Of a DNA stretch of 64,000 bases, positions 9,691-17,711 are shown one piece after another. The notes beneath the pieces were generated by a model. The model was not told the DNA's origin. It did not search any database and worked only from the letters and a program-made list of their open reading frames with translations. Position numbers and translations under genes: made by a program. The stretch covers positions 42,993 through 106,992 of the forward strand of contig JBPEWY010000066.1 of the NCBI GenBank assembly GCA_052032225.1, written 5' to 3'. Within the stretch, counting starts at the first letter, position 1. The number at the start of each line of letters is the position of its first letter. Origin of the DNA: JBPEWY01 sp052032225 (GTDB lineage: Bacteria > Bacteroidota > Bacteroidia > Flavobacteriales > Flavobacteriaceae).

Positions 9691-9714
9691 AACATAGATA
9701 AAGTTACTTGTGTT

Positions 9715-10605
9715 ATGAATTGGAAAAACAAAATACTAACCGGTCTAGCCTTAGTGGTAACCCTTAGTGGGTTTTCGCAGGCCAATATCTTAAATGCTAA
9801 AAGACCAGAAGAAATTGGAGTTAAAACAGAGGCTCAAAAAATAGCCGATAATGATGCTCCGCTTCCGTATGGCTATGTAGACGACAGAGATATTTTATGG
9901 GCTAAGACTGTTTGGGAAAAAATAGATTTAGACGAACGCGTTAACTTTCCGTTTTATTATCCAATAGATACTGTAGATATTGGAGCTAACAGACGCTCAT
10001 TATTTGATGTGCTGATGAAAAACATCAAAAACGGTAAAATAAAAGACATCTATGCAGATTCTTACTTTACCGAGAAAAGAAAGTTAAGCGATCTTGAAGC
10101 TACTTTGGTTAGAGTAGATACTACAGACCTTGGTTATGAGCAGCTTAATGCAGGCGAGCAAGTTTCTCCGGAATATATAAACAGAAGAGAGCTTACTGCT
10201 GCAGATATAGAAGCTTGGCACATTAAAGGAATCTGGTATTTTGACAAGCGTCAAGGTGAGTTAAAATACAGACTCTTAGGTTTGGCACCGGTGGCTCCAG
10301 ACGTTAACTTTATAGACAGTGAGCAGTCTGATATGGTTGAGCTTTTTTGGATATGGTTTCCGGGAGTTCGAGACATTTTGCACGAAGCCAAAGTGTTTAA
10401 CCCCAGAAATACAGCCCAACCACTATCGTTTGACCATATGTTGAACTCCAGACGTTTCAATGCAGTAATTTACAAAGAAGATAATGTTCACGGAGATCGT
10501 GCCATAAAAGATTACATTACAGATAACGCCTTGTTCCAATTGTTAGAAGCTCAAAAAATAAAAGAGCGTATTCGAAACAGAGAGCAAGATATGTGGAGCT
10601 ATTAA
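9715..10605 (+). CDS. gldN: gliding motility / type IX secretion protein GldN
   Basis: Periplasmic partner of GldK in the type IX secretion ring. The signal peptide covers about residues 1-22 (ILTGLALVVTLSGFSQA). The mature domain carries motifs typical of GldN/PorN, such as DDRDILWAKTVWEKIDLDERVNFP and FWIWFPGVRDILHEAKVFN. At 296 residues the length is as expected. It is the last gene of the operon and is followed by a strong intrinsic terminator. Confidence 0.95.
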   Translation: MNWKNKILTGLALVVTLSGFSQANILNAKRPEEIGVKTEAQKIADNDAPLPYGYVDDRDILWAKTVWEKIDLDERVNFPFYYPIDTVDIGANRRSLFDVLMKNIKNGKIKDIYADSYFTEKRKLSDLEATLVRVDTTDLGYEQLNAGEQVSPEYINRRELTAADIEAWHIKGIWYFDKRQGELKYRLLGLAPVAPDVNFIDSEQSDMVELFWIWFPGVRDILHEAKVFNPRNTAQPLSFDHMLNSRRFNAVIYKEDNVHGDRAIKDYITDNALFQLLEAQKIKERIRNREQDMWSY

Positions 10606-10647
10606 CCCAACTGGTTTAGTTAGATTTCCAATTCAAAATAATAATTT

Positions 10648-10675
10648 AAAAAACGCCCAAGCTGGGCGTTTTTTT
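10648..10675 (+). terminator. intrinsic terminator of the gldKLMN operon
   Basis: The stem pairs ACGCCCA with TGGGCGT around a three-base loop, extended by A:T pairs, and is followed by seven T residues. It lies 43 bases after the gldN stop. Confidence 0.9.
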
Positions 10676-10682
10676 ATTTTTG
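10675..10682 (+). promoter_or_regulatory. possible -7 element just upstream of the FAD oxidoreductase
   Basis: TATTTTTG matches TAnnTTTG and ends four bases before the ATG at 10687. It is partly made of the T-tract of the gldN terminator, so it could be a chance match. If real, the transcript would be almost leaderless. Confidence 0.35.
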
Positions 10683-10686
10683 TGCT

Positions 10687-11733
10687 ATGAAAGTAAACAC
10701 AATTGTTGTGGGATTTGGGTTGGCCGGTATGGCCATAACGCATAAATTATTGGCAGCAGGTAAAACAGTTTTGGTTTTTGATGAGGATAGTGAACAAGGG
10801 TCATCGGTTGTTGCCGGAGGGTTGTATAATCCTGTTATTTTAAAACGATTTACGTTAGCTTGGAAAGCAACAGAGCAACTACATGAAGCATTACCCTTTT
10901 ACAGAGAAATAGAGAATAAATTCAAAAAAAACTATATTCAACCATTAGGGGTATGTAGAAAATTTGCATCGATAGAAGAACAGAATATGTGGTTTGTAGC
11001 AGCCGATAAGCCATCTATACAACCTTATTTAAATACAACATTGGTTAAAAACAATAACCCTTATATTAATGCACCTCTTGGCTTTGGCAGTCTGTTTAAT
11101 ACAGGAAGATTAAAAACTTTAGAGTTACTATCAGACTACAAAGAGTATTTAACAGAGATAGGAGCTTTTAAAAAAGAAGCTTTTAACTATGCTAAACTTA
11201 AGATAACATCTAATACTGTTTTGTATGATGAAGTTGAAGCCGATTCTATTGTTTTTTCTGAAGGCTTTGGGCTGAAAAAAAATCCTTTTTTTAAACAACT
11301 GCCATTAATGGGTACTAAAGGAGAGCTTTTAACTATTAAAGCCCCCGATCTTAACTTAGATTTTGTATTAAAATCTACGGTGTTTTTAATACCACTTGGT
11401 GATGGTTTATATAAAGTTGGGGCAACGTACAATTGGGATGATAAAACTACCAAGCCAACAATACAAGCAAGGGAGTTTTTAGAAAATAATCTTAAAAAAC
11501 TAATTACGTGTAATTATCAAATTGTTAATCAAGAAGCAGGAATAAGACCTACTGTTAAAGATAGAAGACCATTAATTGGCCAGCATAAAAACTATAAAAA
11601 TATGTATGTTTTAAACGGGCTTGGTACGCGTGGTGTAATGTTGGCTCCTTACACAGCTTCTATTTTATTTGATTGTATAACAGCGCAAAAATCAATCCCT
11701 AAAGAAGTAAATATAACCCGTTTTGTTACATAG
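10687..11733 (+). CDS. FAD-dependent oxidoreductase, D-amino-acid oxidase (DAO) family
   Basis: A 348-residue flavoprotein of the DAO/glycine oxidase family, probably oxidising an amine or amino acid. The Rossmann dinucleotide motif is at the extreme N-terminus (TIVVGFGLAGMAITHKL, then VLVFDE), which fixes the start. The C-terminal part has the family signature AGIRPTVKDRRPLIG and GLGTRGVMLAPYTA. The substrate cannot be told from sequence. It follows the gldN terminator and overlaps the convergent DUF983 gene by eight bases at the 3' end. Confidence 0.85.
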   Translation: MKVNTIVVGFGLAGMAITHKLLAAGKTVLVFDEDSEQGSSVVAGGLYNPVILKRFTLAWKATEQLHEALPFYREIENKFKKNYIQPLGVCRKFASIEEQNMWFVAADKPSIQPYLNTTLVKNNNPYINAPLGFGSLFNTGRLKTLELLSDYKEYLTEIGAFKKEAFNYAKLKITSNTVLYDEVEADSIVFSEGFGLKKNPFFKQLPLMGTKGELLTIKAPDLNLDFVLKSTVFLIPLGDGLYKVGATYNWDDKTTKPTIQAREFLENNLKKLITCNYQIVNQEAGIRPTVKDRRPLIGQHKNYKNMYVLNGLGTRGVMLAPYTASILFDCITAQKSIPKEVNITRFVT

Positions 11734-12130
11734 CTTTTTTTAGAGAATCTTTTTTACGGGGCTCGTACTTTATAAAAAAGTTAATCCAAATATTTCTGCT
11801 TAATCGCATTATAACCGGCATAAAAGCTATTAGCGTTCCCACAATAGCAAAAAAAGAAGTTTTAAGAGTAGCGCCAATAAAAACATACGATATTATAAAA
11901 GCAGCTACTGCAAAGGCAACTCCAACAGCATAGCTAACATACATTGCGCCATAAAAAAATGAAGGTTCAAAATTGTATTTAAGTCCACAATTAGAGCACT
12001 GCTCATTCATTTTTAAGGTGTTAGAAGGAGCATATAAATTTTTACTGGTGTACATATGCTCTTGGTGGCAACGAGGGCAAGTTCCTGTTAAAATGCTGTA
12101 AATTTTGGTTCCTTTTTTTAACATTTGCAT
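11726..12130 (-). CDS. DUF983 family membrane protein with zinc-ribbon cysteines
   Basis: A 134-residue protein with an N-terminal four-cysteine ribbon (CPRCHQ and CSNCG, residues about 18-45) followed by two transmembrane segments near residues 60-85 and 88-108. This layout is the DUF983 family. Its role is unknown. The start lies ten bases after a TATATTTG -7 element on the minus strand. It is divergent from the ABC-F gene and overlaps the oxidoreductase tail-to-tail. Confidence 0.85.
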   Translation of the reverse strand: MQMLKKGTKIYSILTGTCPRCHQEHMYTSKNLYAPSNTLKMNEQCSNCGLKYNFEPSFFYGAMYVSYAVGVAFAVAAFIISYVFIGATLKTSFFAIVGTLIAFMPVIMRLSRNIWINFFIKYEPRKKDSLKKAM

Positions 12131-12140
12131 TTAGTTTGTA

Positions 12141-12148
12141 CAAATATA
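12141..12148 (-). promoter_or_regulatory. -7 promoter element for the DUF983 gene
   Basis: The minus strand reads TATATTTG, a perfect TAnnTTTG, ten bases upstream of the start codon. Confidence 0.5.
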
Positions 12149-12163
12149 CTACAAACCATACAG

Positions 12164-12171
12164 TAACTTTG
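12164..12171 (+). promoter_or_regulatory. -7 promoter element for the ABC-F gene
   Basis: TAACTTTG is a perfect TAnnTTTG ending 17 bases before the ATG at 12189. It forms a divergent promoter pair with the DUF983 element. Confidence 0.55.
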
Positions 12172-12188
12172 TAACTCAAGTAACATTT

Positions 12189-14105
12189 ATGTTAAGTGTA
12201 AATAATGTATCGGTAGTATTTGGAGGTGAGACCCTTTTTGAAGATTTTTCATTTAGATTAAACCCGGGAGATAAGGTTGGATTAATAGGTAAAAACGGCG
12301 CAGGAAAATCTACTTTACTAAAAATATTAGCCGGAGAACAACAACCAGATTCGGGAGAAGTCTCTACAGATAAAGAGGTGTCAGTAGGTTTTTTAAAGCA
12401 AGATATAGATTTTAGCTACGGAAAGACCGTATTAGAAGAAACATACCGAGCATTTTCTAACATAAAAAAAATTGAGCAAGAAATAGAGGCTATAAACAAC
12501 CAATTAGCTAACCGAACAGATTACGAAACAGAAAGCTATAATAATCTCATTATAAAACTCAATGAGCTTAATCATCAATACGAGGTATTAGGAGGTTATA
12601 ATTATGTAGGTGAAACCGAAAAAGTTTTACAAGGACTCGGGTTTTCTCGTGATGATTTTAATAAACTAACCGATACTTTTTCTGGTGGTTGGAGAATGCG
12701 TATAGAGCTTGCCAAGTTGCTATTGCAAGACAATCAAGTGTTGTTGTTAGATGAGCCTACAAACCATTTAGATATAGATTCTATAATTTGGTTAGAGCAA
12801 TTTTTAAAAGCTTACACAGGCGCAGTAGTTATAGTTTCTCACGATAAGATGTTTTTAGATACTGTAACCAACAGAACCATAGAGATATCTTTAGGGAAAC
12901 TATATGATTTTAATAAGCCCTATTCTAAATACATAACTATTAGGGAAGAGATGCGTGAACAGCAACGTAACGCACAAAAAAATCAGCAAAAACAAATACA
13001 GCAAACAGAGAGATTAATAGAGCGCTTTAGAGCCAAGGCATCTAAAGCTACAATGGCGCAATCATTAATTAAAAAGCTCGAAAAAATTGATAGGATTGAA
13101 GTAGATGATGAAGATACTGCCGTAATGAATTTACAATTTCCGGTAGCCGTACAGCCCGGAAAAGTTGTTATTGAAGCAAAAAACGTAAGTAAAAGCTATA
13201 GTAGTAAGCAGGTGCTTAAAAACATTAACTTGCTTATAGAAAGAGGTAGTAAAACAGCATTTGTTGGACAAAACGGACAAGGGAAAACAACTTTAGCTAA
13301 AATTATTGTTGGAGAAATAGATTTTGAAGGTGAATTAAAATTAGGGCATAATGTTAAAATAGGATATTTTGCTCAAAACCAAGCTGAATATTTAGATGGT
13401 AACAAAACCTTGCTCGAAATAATGGAAGAAGCTGCTAACGACTCTAACAGGGCAAAAGTTAGAGATATGTTAGGAAGTTTTTTGTTTAGCGGAGACGATG
13501 TAACTAAAAAAGTAAAAGTGCTTTCGGGAGGAGAACGTAATAGGTTGGCACTGTGCAAAATGCTATTAGAGCCTTTTAATGTTTTAGTAATGGATGAGCC
13601 TACAAACCATTTAGATATTAAGTCTAAACAAGTGCTTAAGCAGGCTTTGCAAAACTTTGAAGGAACTTTACTTGTGGTGTCTCACGATCGTGATTTTTTG
13701 CAAGGACTAACCAATAAAGTGTACGAGTTTAAAAATAAAGGTATTAAAGAATATTTAGGCGATGTAAATTATTACCTTGAAACCAGAAATGTTGAGAGTT
13801 TTAGAGAGATAGAAAAACAAATACAACCAAAAGAACAAGCCAGTACAAAACAAGTTGCAAGTGGTAAATTATCTTATGAAGCTCAACGAGAAAAAAAGGC
13901 TATAAAAAATAAAATCAACAAAATAGAAAATAAAATAGCCCATTTAGAAACAGTTATTGCAGAGTTAGATGCAAAATTAGCGGCCAATTATGATGAGGTT
14001 TCTGCCAATCCGGATTTTTTTAAATCGTATGAACTCAAAAAACAAGAGTTAGAGAGTTTAATGTTAGAGTGGGAGCAATTACAAGAGCAATTAGAAAGTA
14101 TTTAA
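12189..14105 (+). CDS. ABC-F family ribosome-associated ATPase
   Basis: A soluble protein with two ABC domains and no membrane part, of the class that binds the ribosomal E site to help stalled translation. Domain 1 has Walker A GKNGAGKST, signature SGGWRMR and Walker B LLLDEPTNHLD. Domain 2 has GQNGQGKTT, LSGGERNR and VMDEPTNHLD. The linker between them (residues about 245-310) is charged and helical, and the C-terminus (about 560-638) is a coiled coil like that of Uup. At 638 residues it is a usual length. The subtype (Uup or YbiT-like) is not settled by inspection. Confidence 0.92.
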   Translation: MLSVNNVSVVFGGETLFEDFSFRLNPGDKVGLIGKNGAGKSTLLKILAGEQQPDSGEVSTDKEVSVGFLKQDIDFSYGKTVLEETYRAFSNIKKIEQEIEAINNQLANRTDYETESYNNLIIKLNELNHQYEVLGGYNYVGETEKVLQGLGFSRDDFNKLTDTFSGGWRMRIELAKLLLQDNQVLLLDEPTNHLDIDSIIWLEQFLKAYTGAVVIVSHDKMFLDTVTNRTIEISLGKLYDFNKPYSKYITIREEMREQQRNAQKNQQKQIQQTERLIERFRAKASKATMAQSLIKKLEKIDRIEVDDEDTAVMNLQFPVAVQPGKVVIEAKNVSKSYSSKQVLKNINLLIERGSKTAFVGQNGQGKTTLAKIIVGEIDFEGELKLGHNVKIGYFAQNQAEYLDGNKTLLEIMEEAANDSNRAKVRDMLGSFLFSGDDVTKKVKVLSGGERNRLALCKMLLEPFNVLVMDEPTNHLDIKSKQVLKQALQNFEGTLLVVSHDRDFLQGLTNKVYEFKNKGIKEYLGDVNYYLETRNVESFREIEKQIQPKEQASTKQVASGKLSYEAQREKKAIKNKINKIENKIAHLETVIAELDAKLAANYDEVSANPDFFKSYELKKQELESLMLEWEQLQEQLESI

Positions 14106-14109
14106 TTTT

Positions 14110-14286
14110 ATGTTACTGCATGAATACATTTGCCCATATTGTTGGCAAATAAATACCATAAATATAGATACATCTGTAAACAACCAGACGTTTATAGAAG
14201 ATTGCCAAGTGTGTTGTAACCCAATAGAATTTAGCTTTACGCTACATAAAAACGAGCTTAAAACAGCCTATGTAAAAAAAGCGTAA
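14110..14286 (+). CDS. small CPXCG-motif cysteine-rich protein
   Basis: A 58-residue ORF starting with MLLHEYICPYCWQ and carrying a second pair in EDCQVCCNPIEF. The two CxxC pairs form a probable zinc ribbon, as in the CPXCG cysteine-rich family. It starts five bases after the ABC-F stop and is probably in its operon. The stop is six bases from the 3' end of the convergent Crp/Fnr gene. The function of the family is unknown. It is too short for most automatic cut-offs but has good coding character. Confidence 0.8.
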   Translation: MLLHEYICPYCWQINTINIDTSVNNQTFIEDCQVCCNPIEFSFTLHKNELKTAYVKKA

Positions 14287-14292
14287 TAACTA

Positions 14293-14976
14293 CTACTCGT
14301 TAATTAAATATTCTAATTTTTTAATATCTAAGAGCTTAATTTTTTTGCCTTCAAAAGCAATTAACCCTTCTTTCTTAAAACTAGAGAGTAGCCTGATGGC
14401 AGATTCGGTTGCGGTACCAACCATATTAGCCATTTCTTCTCTAGAGAGTTGTATGTTTAACACGCCATCATCATTAATCCCAAAGGTGTCGTATAAATAA
14501 AGTAGTGCTTCTGCTAAACGTTGCTTTACATTGTGTTGTGCCATATTTACAACGGCATCGTTAGCTTCTTTTAAATCGTCACAAACATCTTTTATCATCT
14601 CTTTAGAAAACCTAACATTTTTAGCTAAAGCATTTACAATCTCTGCTTTAGGAATAAAACAAACCTCCATATCGTTTACGGCAGTAGCAGTTAGGTTAAC
14701 GGCTTCGTTACTTAAAACACTACGTTGCCCAAGTAAATCGCCTCGAGAGATAAATTTTAAAATTTGCTCTTTTCCGTTAGGACTTAATTTTGTGAGTTTG
14801 CAGGCACCTTGTTTTATACAATAAACACCGTGTAAATATTCTCCTTCTTTAAAAATAACAGTTCCTTTTTTTACTGTTTGTGAAGTTTTACATTCAGACA
14901 TCGCAACCAGTTCATCTTTAGTTAATGCTTTTAAAGAACTTAACTGCCTGACAATGCACTGTTCACATTTGCTCAT
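14293..14976 (-). CDS. Crp/Fnr family transcriptional regulator, probable FNR-type activator of the cbb3 block
   Basis: A 227-residue regulator with an N-terminal cyclic-nucleotide-binding-like domain and a C-terminal winged helix. The recognition helix reads TATESAIRLLSSF. The Glu and Arg of FNR's VETISRLL are kept, while the Ser is replaced by Ile. The N-terminus has Cys4 and Cys7 (CEQC) and a Cys near residue 29, which could bind an Fe-S cluster, but the FNR pattern is not matched exactly. It is divergent from the copper ATPase, and a perfect palindrome lies between them, 37-50 bases from its own start. Identical-type boxes precede ccoS and hemN. Oxygen sensing is inferred from context. 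Confidence 0.85.
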   Translation of the reverse strand: MSKCEQCIVRQLSSLKALTKDELVAMSECKTSQTVKKGTVIFKEGEYLHGVYCIKQGACKLTKLSPNGKEQILKFISRGDLLGQRSVLSNEAVNLTATAVNDMEVCFIPKAEIVNALAKNVRFSKEMIKDVCDDLKEANDAVVNMAQHNVKQRLAEALLYLYDTFGINDDGVLNIQLSREEMANMVGTATESAIRLLSSFKKEGLIAFEGKKIKLLDIKKLEYLINE

Positions 14977-15011
14977 GGTAAAATAATTTGCTCTGCCTAA
15001 AATACAAAACG

Positions 15012-15027
15012 TATGATAAATATCATA
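15012..15027 (+). promoter_or_regulatory. FNR-like operator between the Crp/Fnr gene and the copper ATPase
   Basis: A perfect inverted repeat, TATGATA-AA-TATCATA, containing TGAT-N4-ATCA. Its centre (15019.5) is exactly 33 bp upstream of the centre of the -7 element at 15049-15056, as expected for a site near -41.5 that activates transcription. The same box lies 37-50 bases upstream of the regulator gene on the other strand and could mediate autoregulation. Confidence 0.75.
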
Positions 15028-15048
15028 TTTTTTTAAACTAAGTATTAC

Positions 15049-15056
15049 AACCTTTG
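15049..15056 (+). promoter_or_regulatory. -7 promoter element for the copper ATPase
   Basis: AACCTTTG matches TAnnTTTG at all but the first position. It ends 20 bases before the ATG and is placed 33 bp (centre to centre) after the FNR-like box. Confidence 0.5.
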
Positions 15057-15076
15057 CTGCAGGTAATTGAGCAAAT

Positions 15077-17452
15077 ATGAATTCTACTTGTTTTCACTGT
15101 GGTAATCTCTGTGAAGCCGAAGCATTGGTATATGATAGTAAAGACTTTTGCTGTAATGGCTGTAAAACGGTTTACCAGATTTTATCTGAACACGATTTAA
15201 CCTCGTATTATGATTTAGAAAAAAGCCCAGGGGCAAGACCCAAATTAAGTGAGGGTAAATTTGATTTTTTAGACAACCAAAAAGTAGTAGAGCAGCTTTT
15301 GGAGTTTAATGATGCCGATGTTCAGATTATTAATTTATACATTCCGCACATTCACTGTAGCTCGTGTATTTGGGTTTTAGAAAACTTAAATAAAATAAGT
15401 AAAGCCATAACAAGTGCTCAAGTAAATTTCCCTAAAAAAACAGTCAGAATTTGTTATAGCCCTTCTAAAATAACATTAAAAGAGGTTGTTATTTTATTAG
15501 CCAATATTGGTTATGAACCCTATATAAGTTTAGAAGATTATACTAAGCCTAAAAGAAAGCAAAACTCAAGCATGTTGTACAAATTAGGCGTTGCCGGTTT
15601 TGCTTTTGGCAATGTCATGCTGTTGTCTTTTCCGGAGTATTTTGAGGTAAATGAGTATTGGTTAAACCAGTACAAACCTTTTTTTAGGTGGATTATGTTT
15701 GCCATGTCTGTACCGGTTGTTTTTTATGCAGCACAAGATTATTTTATATCGGCTTATAAAGGACTACAATCTAAATTATTAAATATAGATGTTCCTATAG
15801 CGTTAGGTATATTGGTATTGTTTTTTAGAAGCGTTTTTGAAATTACTACAAACACCGGCCAAGGTTTTTTTGATAGTTTAACCGGACTTGTATTTTTCTT
15901 ATTACTAGGGAAGTTTTTTCAGCAGAAAACATATAATTTCTTATCGTTTGAGCGAGATTATAAAAGTTATTTTCCTATCGGAGTTACTAAAATTAGCAGT
16001 GATAAATCAGAAACAAATATTCCGGTTTACGATATTAAAAAGGGCGATAGGCTTTTAATTAGAAACCAGGAGCTATTGCCGGTAGATGCTATTTTAATTT
16101 CTGAAAAAGCAAAAATAGATTACAGTTTTGTAACAGGCGAATCGCAACCGGTAACAAAACAAAGTGGCGACAAATTGTTTGCCGGAGGAAAGCAATGCGA
16201 AGGAGCCATAGAAGTAGAAGCCATAGCTACGGTATCGCAGAGTTACTTAACACAACTATGGAGCAATAAGACATTTTCTAAAGACAAAACGCAAGGTTTT
16301 AAAACACTTACAGATGCAGTTAGCAAATATTTTACAATTGCATTGTTGTTGATAGCTTTTGTAGCAACAACCTACTGGATTTTTACAGATTCCTCTAAGG
16401 CTATAGGCGTGTTAACGGCTATTTTAATAGTTGCGTGCCCATGCGCATTGGCATTATCTGCTCCGTTTACGTTAGGAAACATGCTACGAATATACGGTCA
16501 GAAAAAATTCTATTTAAAAAATGCCCAAGTTATAGAGCGTTTGGCGCAAATAAATACAGTAATATTTGATAAAACAGGAACAATAACAAAATCACAAGAA
16601 AGTGCAATAACCTACCACGGAGAGCCTTTAACTAAACAAGAAGAAGCGCTTTTGCGTTCCTCTTTACGAAACTCTAACCACCCGTTAAGCCGGCAATTGT
16701 ATAGTTTGTTAAAAGAACATAACATTGTTAGCTTAAATCATTTTAATGAATATACCGGTAAAGGAATTGAAGCAGCCAAGGACGGAGCTTCTGTAAAAAT
16801 AGGTTCAGAGCAGTTTGTTACCGGTAAAACCTCATCGCAAACAGCACTGCAAACGGCAGTACATATAAGTACCAACAACAATTACAAAGGAAAATATACT
16901 TTTTATAATAAATACAGACCCGGAATAGCCAAGCTTTTCAAAGCATTAAAAAAACAGTATGATTTAGCAATACTCTCCGGAGATAATGAAAGCGAAAGAG
17001 AAAACCTAAAAAAAATACTGCCGACTAAAGCTAAAATTTTATTTAACCAAAAACCCGACGATAAGTTAAACTACATAGCATACCACCAAAAAGAAGGAGC
17101 TAATATAATGATGGTGGGAGATGGGTTAAATGATGCCGGTGCCTTGCAACAAAGCAATGTTGGAGTTGCTGTGAGTGAGAATGTAAATGTGTTTTCTCCG
17201 GCATGCGATGCTATTTTAGATGCTAATAAACTTACCTCTTTAGCTTCGTATTTATGGGCTTCTAAAAAGGCAGTACAGGTTATTAAAGCCAGCTTTGTGC
17301 TATCGTTTTTATACAACATAGTAGGGCTTTATTTTGCTGTTACGGGAAAATTATCACCTGTAATTGCTGCTATTTTAATGCCCTTAAGTTCTATTACAAT
17401 AGTTGTTTTTACTACTGTGATGACCAATTTAATAGGAAGAAAATTAAAATAA
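15077..17452 (+). CDS. ccoI: copper-translocating P-type ATPase for cbb3 oxidase assembly (CcoI/FixI)
   Basis: P1B ATPase that exports copper for insertion into the cbb3 oxidase. The N-terminus has a cysteine cluster (CFHCGNLC, CCNGC) of the CcoI-associated metal-binding type, then an HMA domain with HCSSCIWVLE. The transmembrane copper motif is CPCALALSAP, the phosphorylation site is DKTGTIT, and the hinge is GDGLNDAGAL. At 791 residues it is a normal length. It is followed after 71 bases by ccoS, which has its own promoter and FNR-like box. Confidence 0.93.
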   Translation: MNSTCFHCGNLCEAEALVYDSKDFCCNGCKTVYQILSEHDLTSYYDLEKSPGARPKLSEGKFDFLDNQKVVEQLLEFNDADVQIINLYIPHIHCSSCIWVLENLNKISKAITSAQVNFPKKTVRICYSPSKITLKEVVILLANIGYEPYISLEDYTKPKRKQNSSMLYKLGVAGFAFGNVMLLSFPEYFEVNEYWLNQYKPFFRWIMFAMSVPVVFYAAQDYFISAYKGLQSKLLNIDVPIALGILVLFFRSVFEITTNTGQGFFDSLTGLVFFLLLGKFFQQKTYNFLSFERDYKSYFPIGVTKISSDKSETNIPVYDIKKGDRLLIRNQELLPVDAILISEKAKIDYSFVTGESQPVTKQSGDKLFAGGKQCEGAIEVEAIATVSQSYLTQLWSNKTFSKDKTQGFKTLTDAVSKYFTIALLLIAFVATTYWIFTDSSKAIGVLTAILIVACPCALALSAPFTLGNMLRIYGQKKFYLKNAQVIERLAQINTVIFDKTGTITKSQESAITYHGEPLTKQEEALLRSSLRNSNHPLSRQLYSLLKEHNIVSLNHFNEYTGKGIEAAKDGASVKIGSEQFVTGKTSSQTALQTAVHISTNNNYKGKYTFYNKYRPGIAKLFKALKKQYDLAILSGDNESERENLKKILPTKAKILFNQKPDDKLNYIAYHQKEGANIMMVGDGLNDAGALQQSNVGVAVSENVNVFSPACDAILDANKLTSLASYLWASKKAVQVIKASFVLSFLYNIVGLYFAVTGKLSPVIAAILMPLSSITIVVFTTVMTNLIGRKLK

Positions 17453-17461
17453 TTACAAAGC

Positions 17462-17475
17462 ATGATAAATGTCAT
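17462..17475 (+). promoter_or_regulatory. FNR-like operator upstream of ccoS
   Basis: ATGATAAATGTCAT is an inverted repeat with one mismatch per half, of the type TGAT-N4-GTCA. Its centre (17468.5) is exactly 33 bp upstream of the centre of the TACATTTG element. Confidence 0.7.
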
Positions 17476-17497
17476 TTTTTACAGCACTGTGTCAAAC

Positions 17498-17505
17498 TAC
17501 ATTTG
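17498..17505 (+). promoter_or_regulatory. -7 promoter element for the ccoS-ccoNO operon
   Basis: TACATTTG is a perfect TAnnTTTG ending 18 bases before the chosen ccoS ATG. An in-frame TTG at 17503 overlaps it and is therefore not a start. Confidence 0.65.
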
Positions 17506-17523
17506 TGTAAACATTCAATAGGT

Positions 17524-17709
17524 ATGAGTGTCATCTACATGTTAATTACTATAAGTATTGTTGTAGCAGTTGGGTTCTTTATTGCTTTCGTATCGGCTGT
17601 AAAAAGTGGCCAGTACGAAGATAGCTATACCCCATCTGTTAGAATGCTTTTTGAAGATGAGTTAATAAACCAAACGGATTCAGAACAAACTAAAGACAAA
17701 CAATCATAA
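17524..17709 (+). CDS. ccoS: cbb3-type cytochrome oxidase assembly protein CcoS
   Basis: A 61-residue single-span membrane protein required for maturation of cbb3 oxidase. The sequence MSVIYMLITISIVVAVGFFIAFVSAVKSGQYED is the family pattern: one transmembrane helix followed by the conserved KxGQYED segment. I chose the ATG at 17524, because the upstream in-frame TTG at 17503 lies inside the -7 element and would lack a leader. The stop is two bases before ccoNO. Confidence 0.9.
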   Translation: MSVIYMLITISIVVAVGFFIAFVSAVKSGQYEDSYTPSVRMLFEDELINQTDSEQTKDKQS

Positions 17710-17711
17710 TT

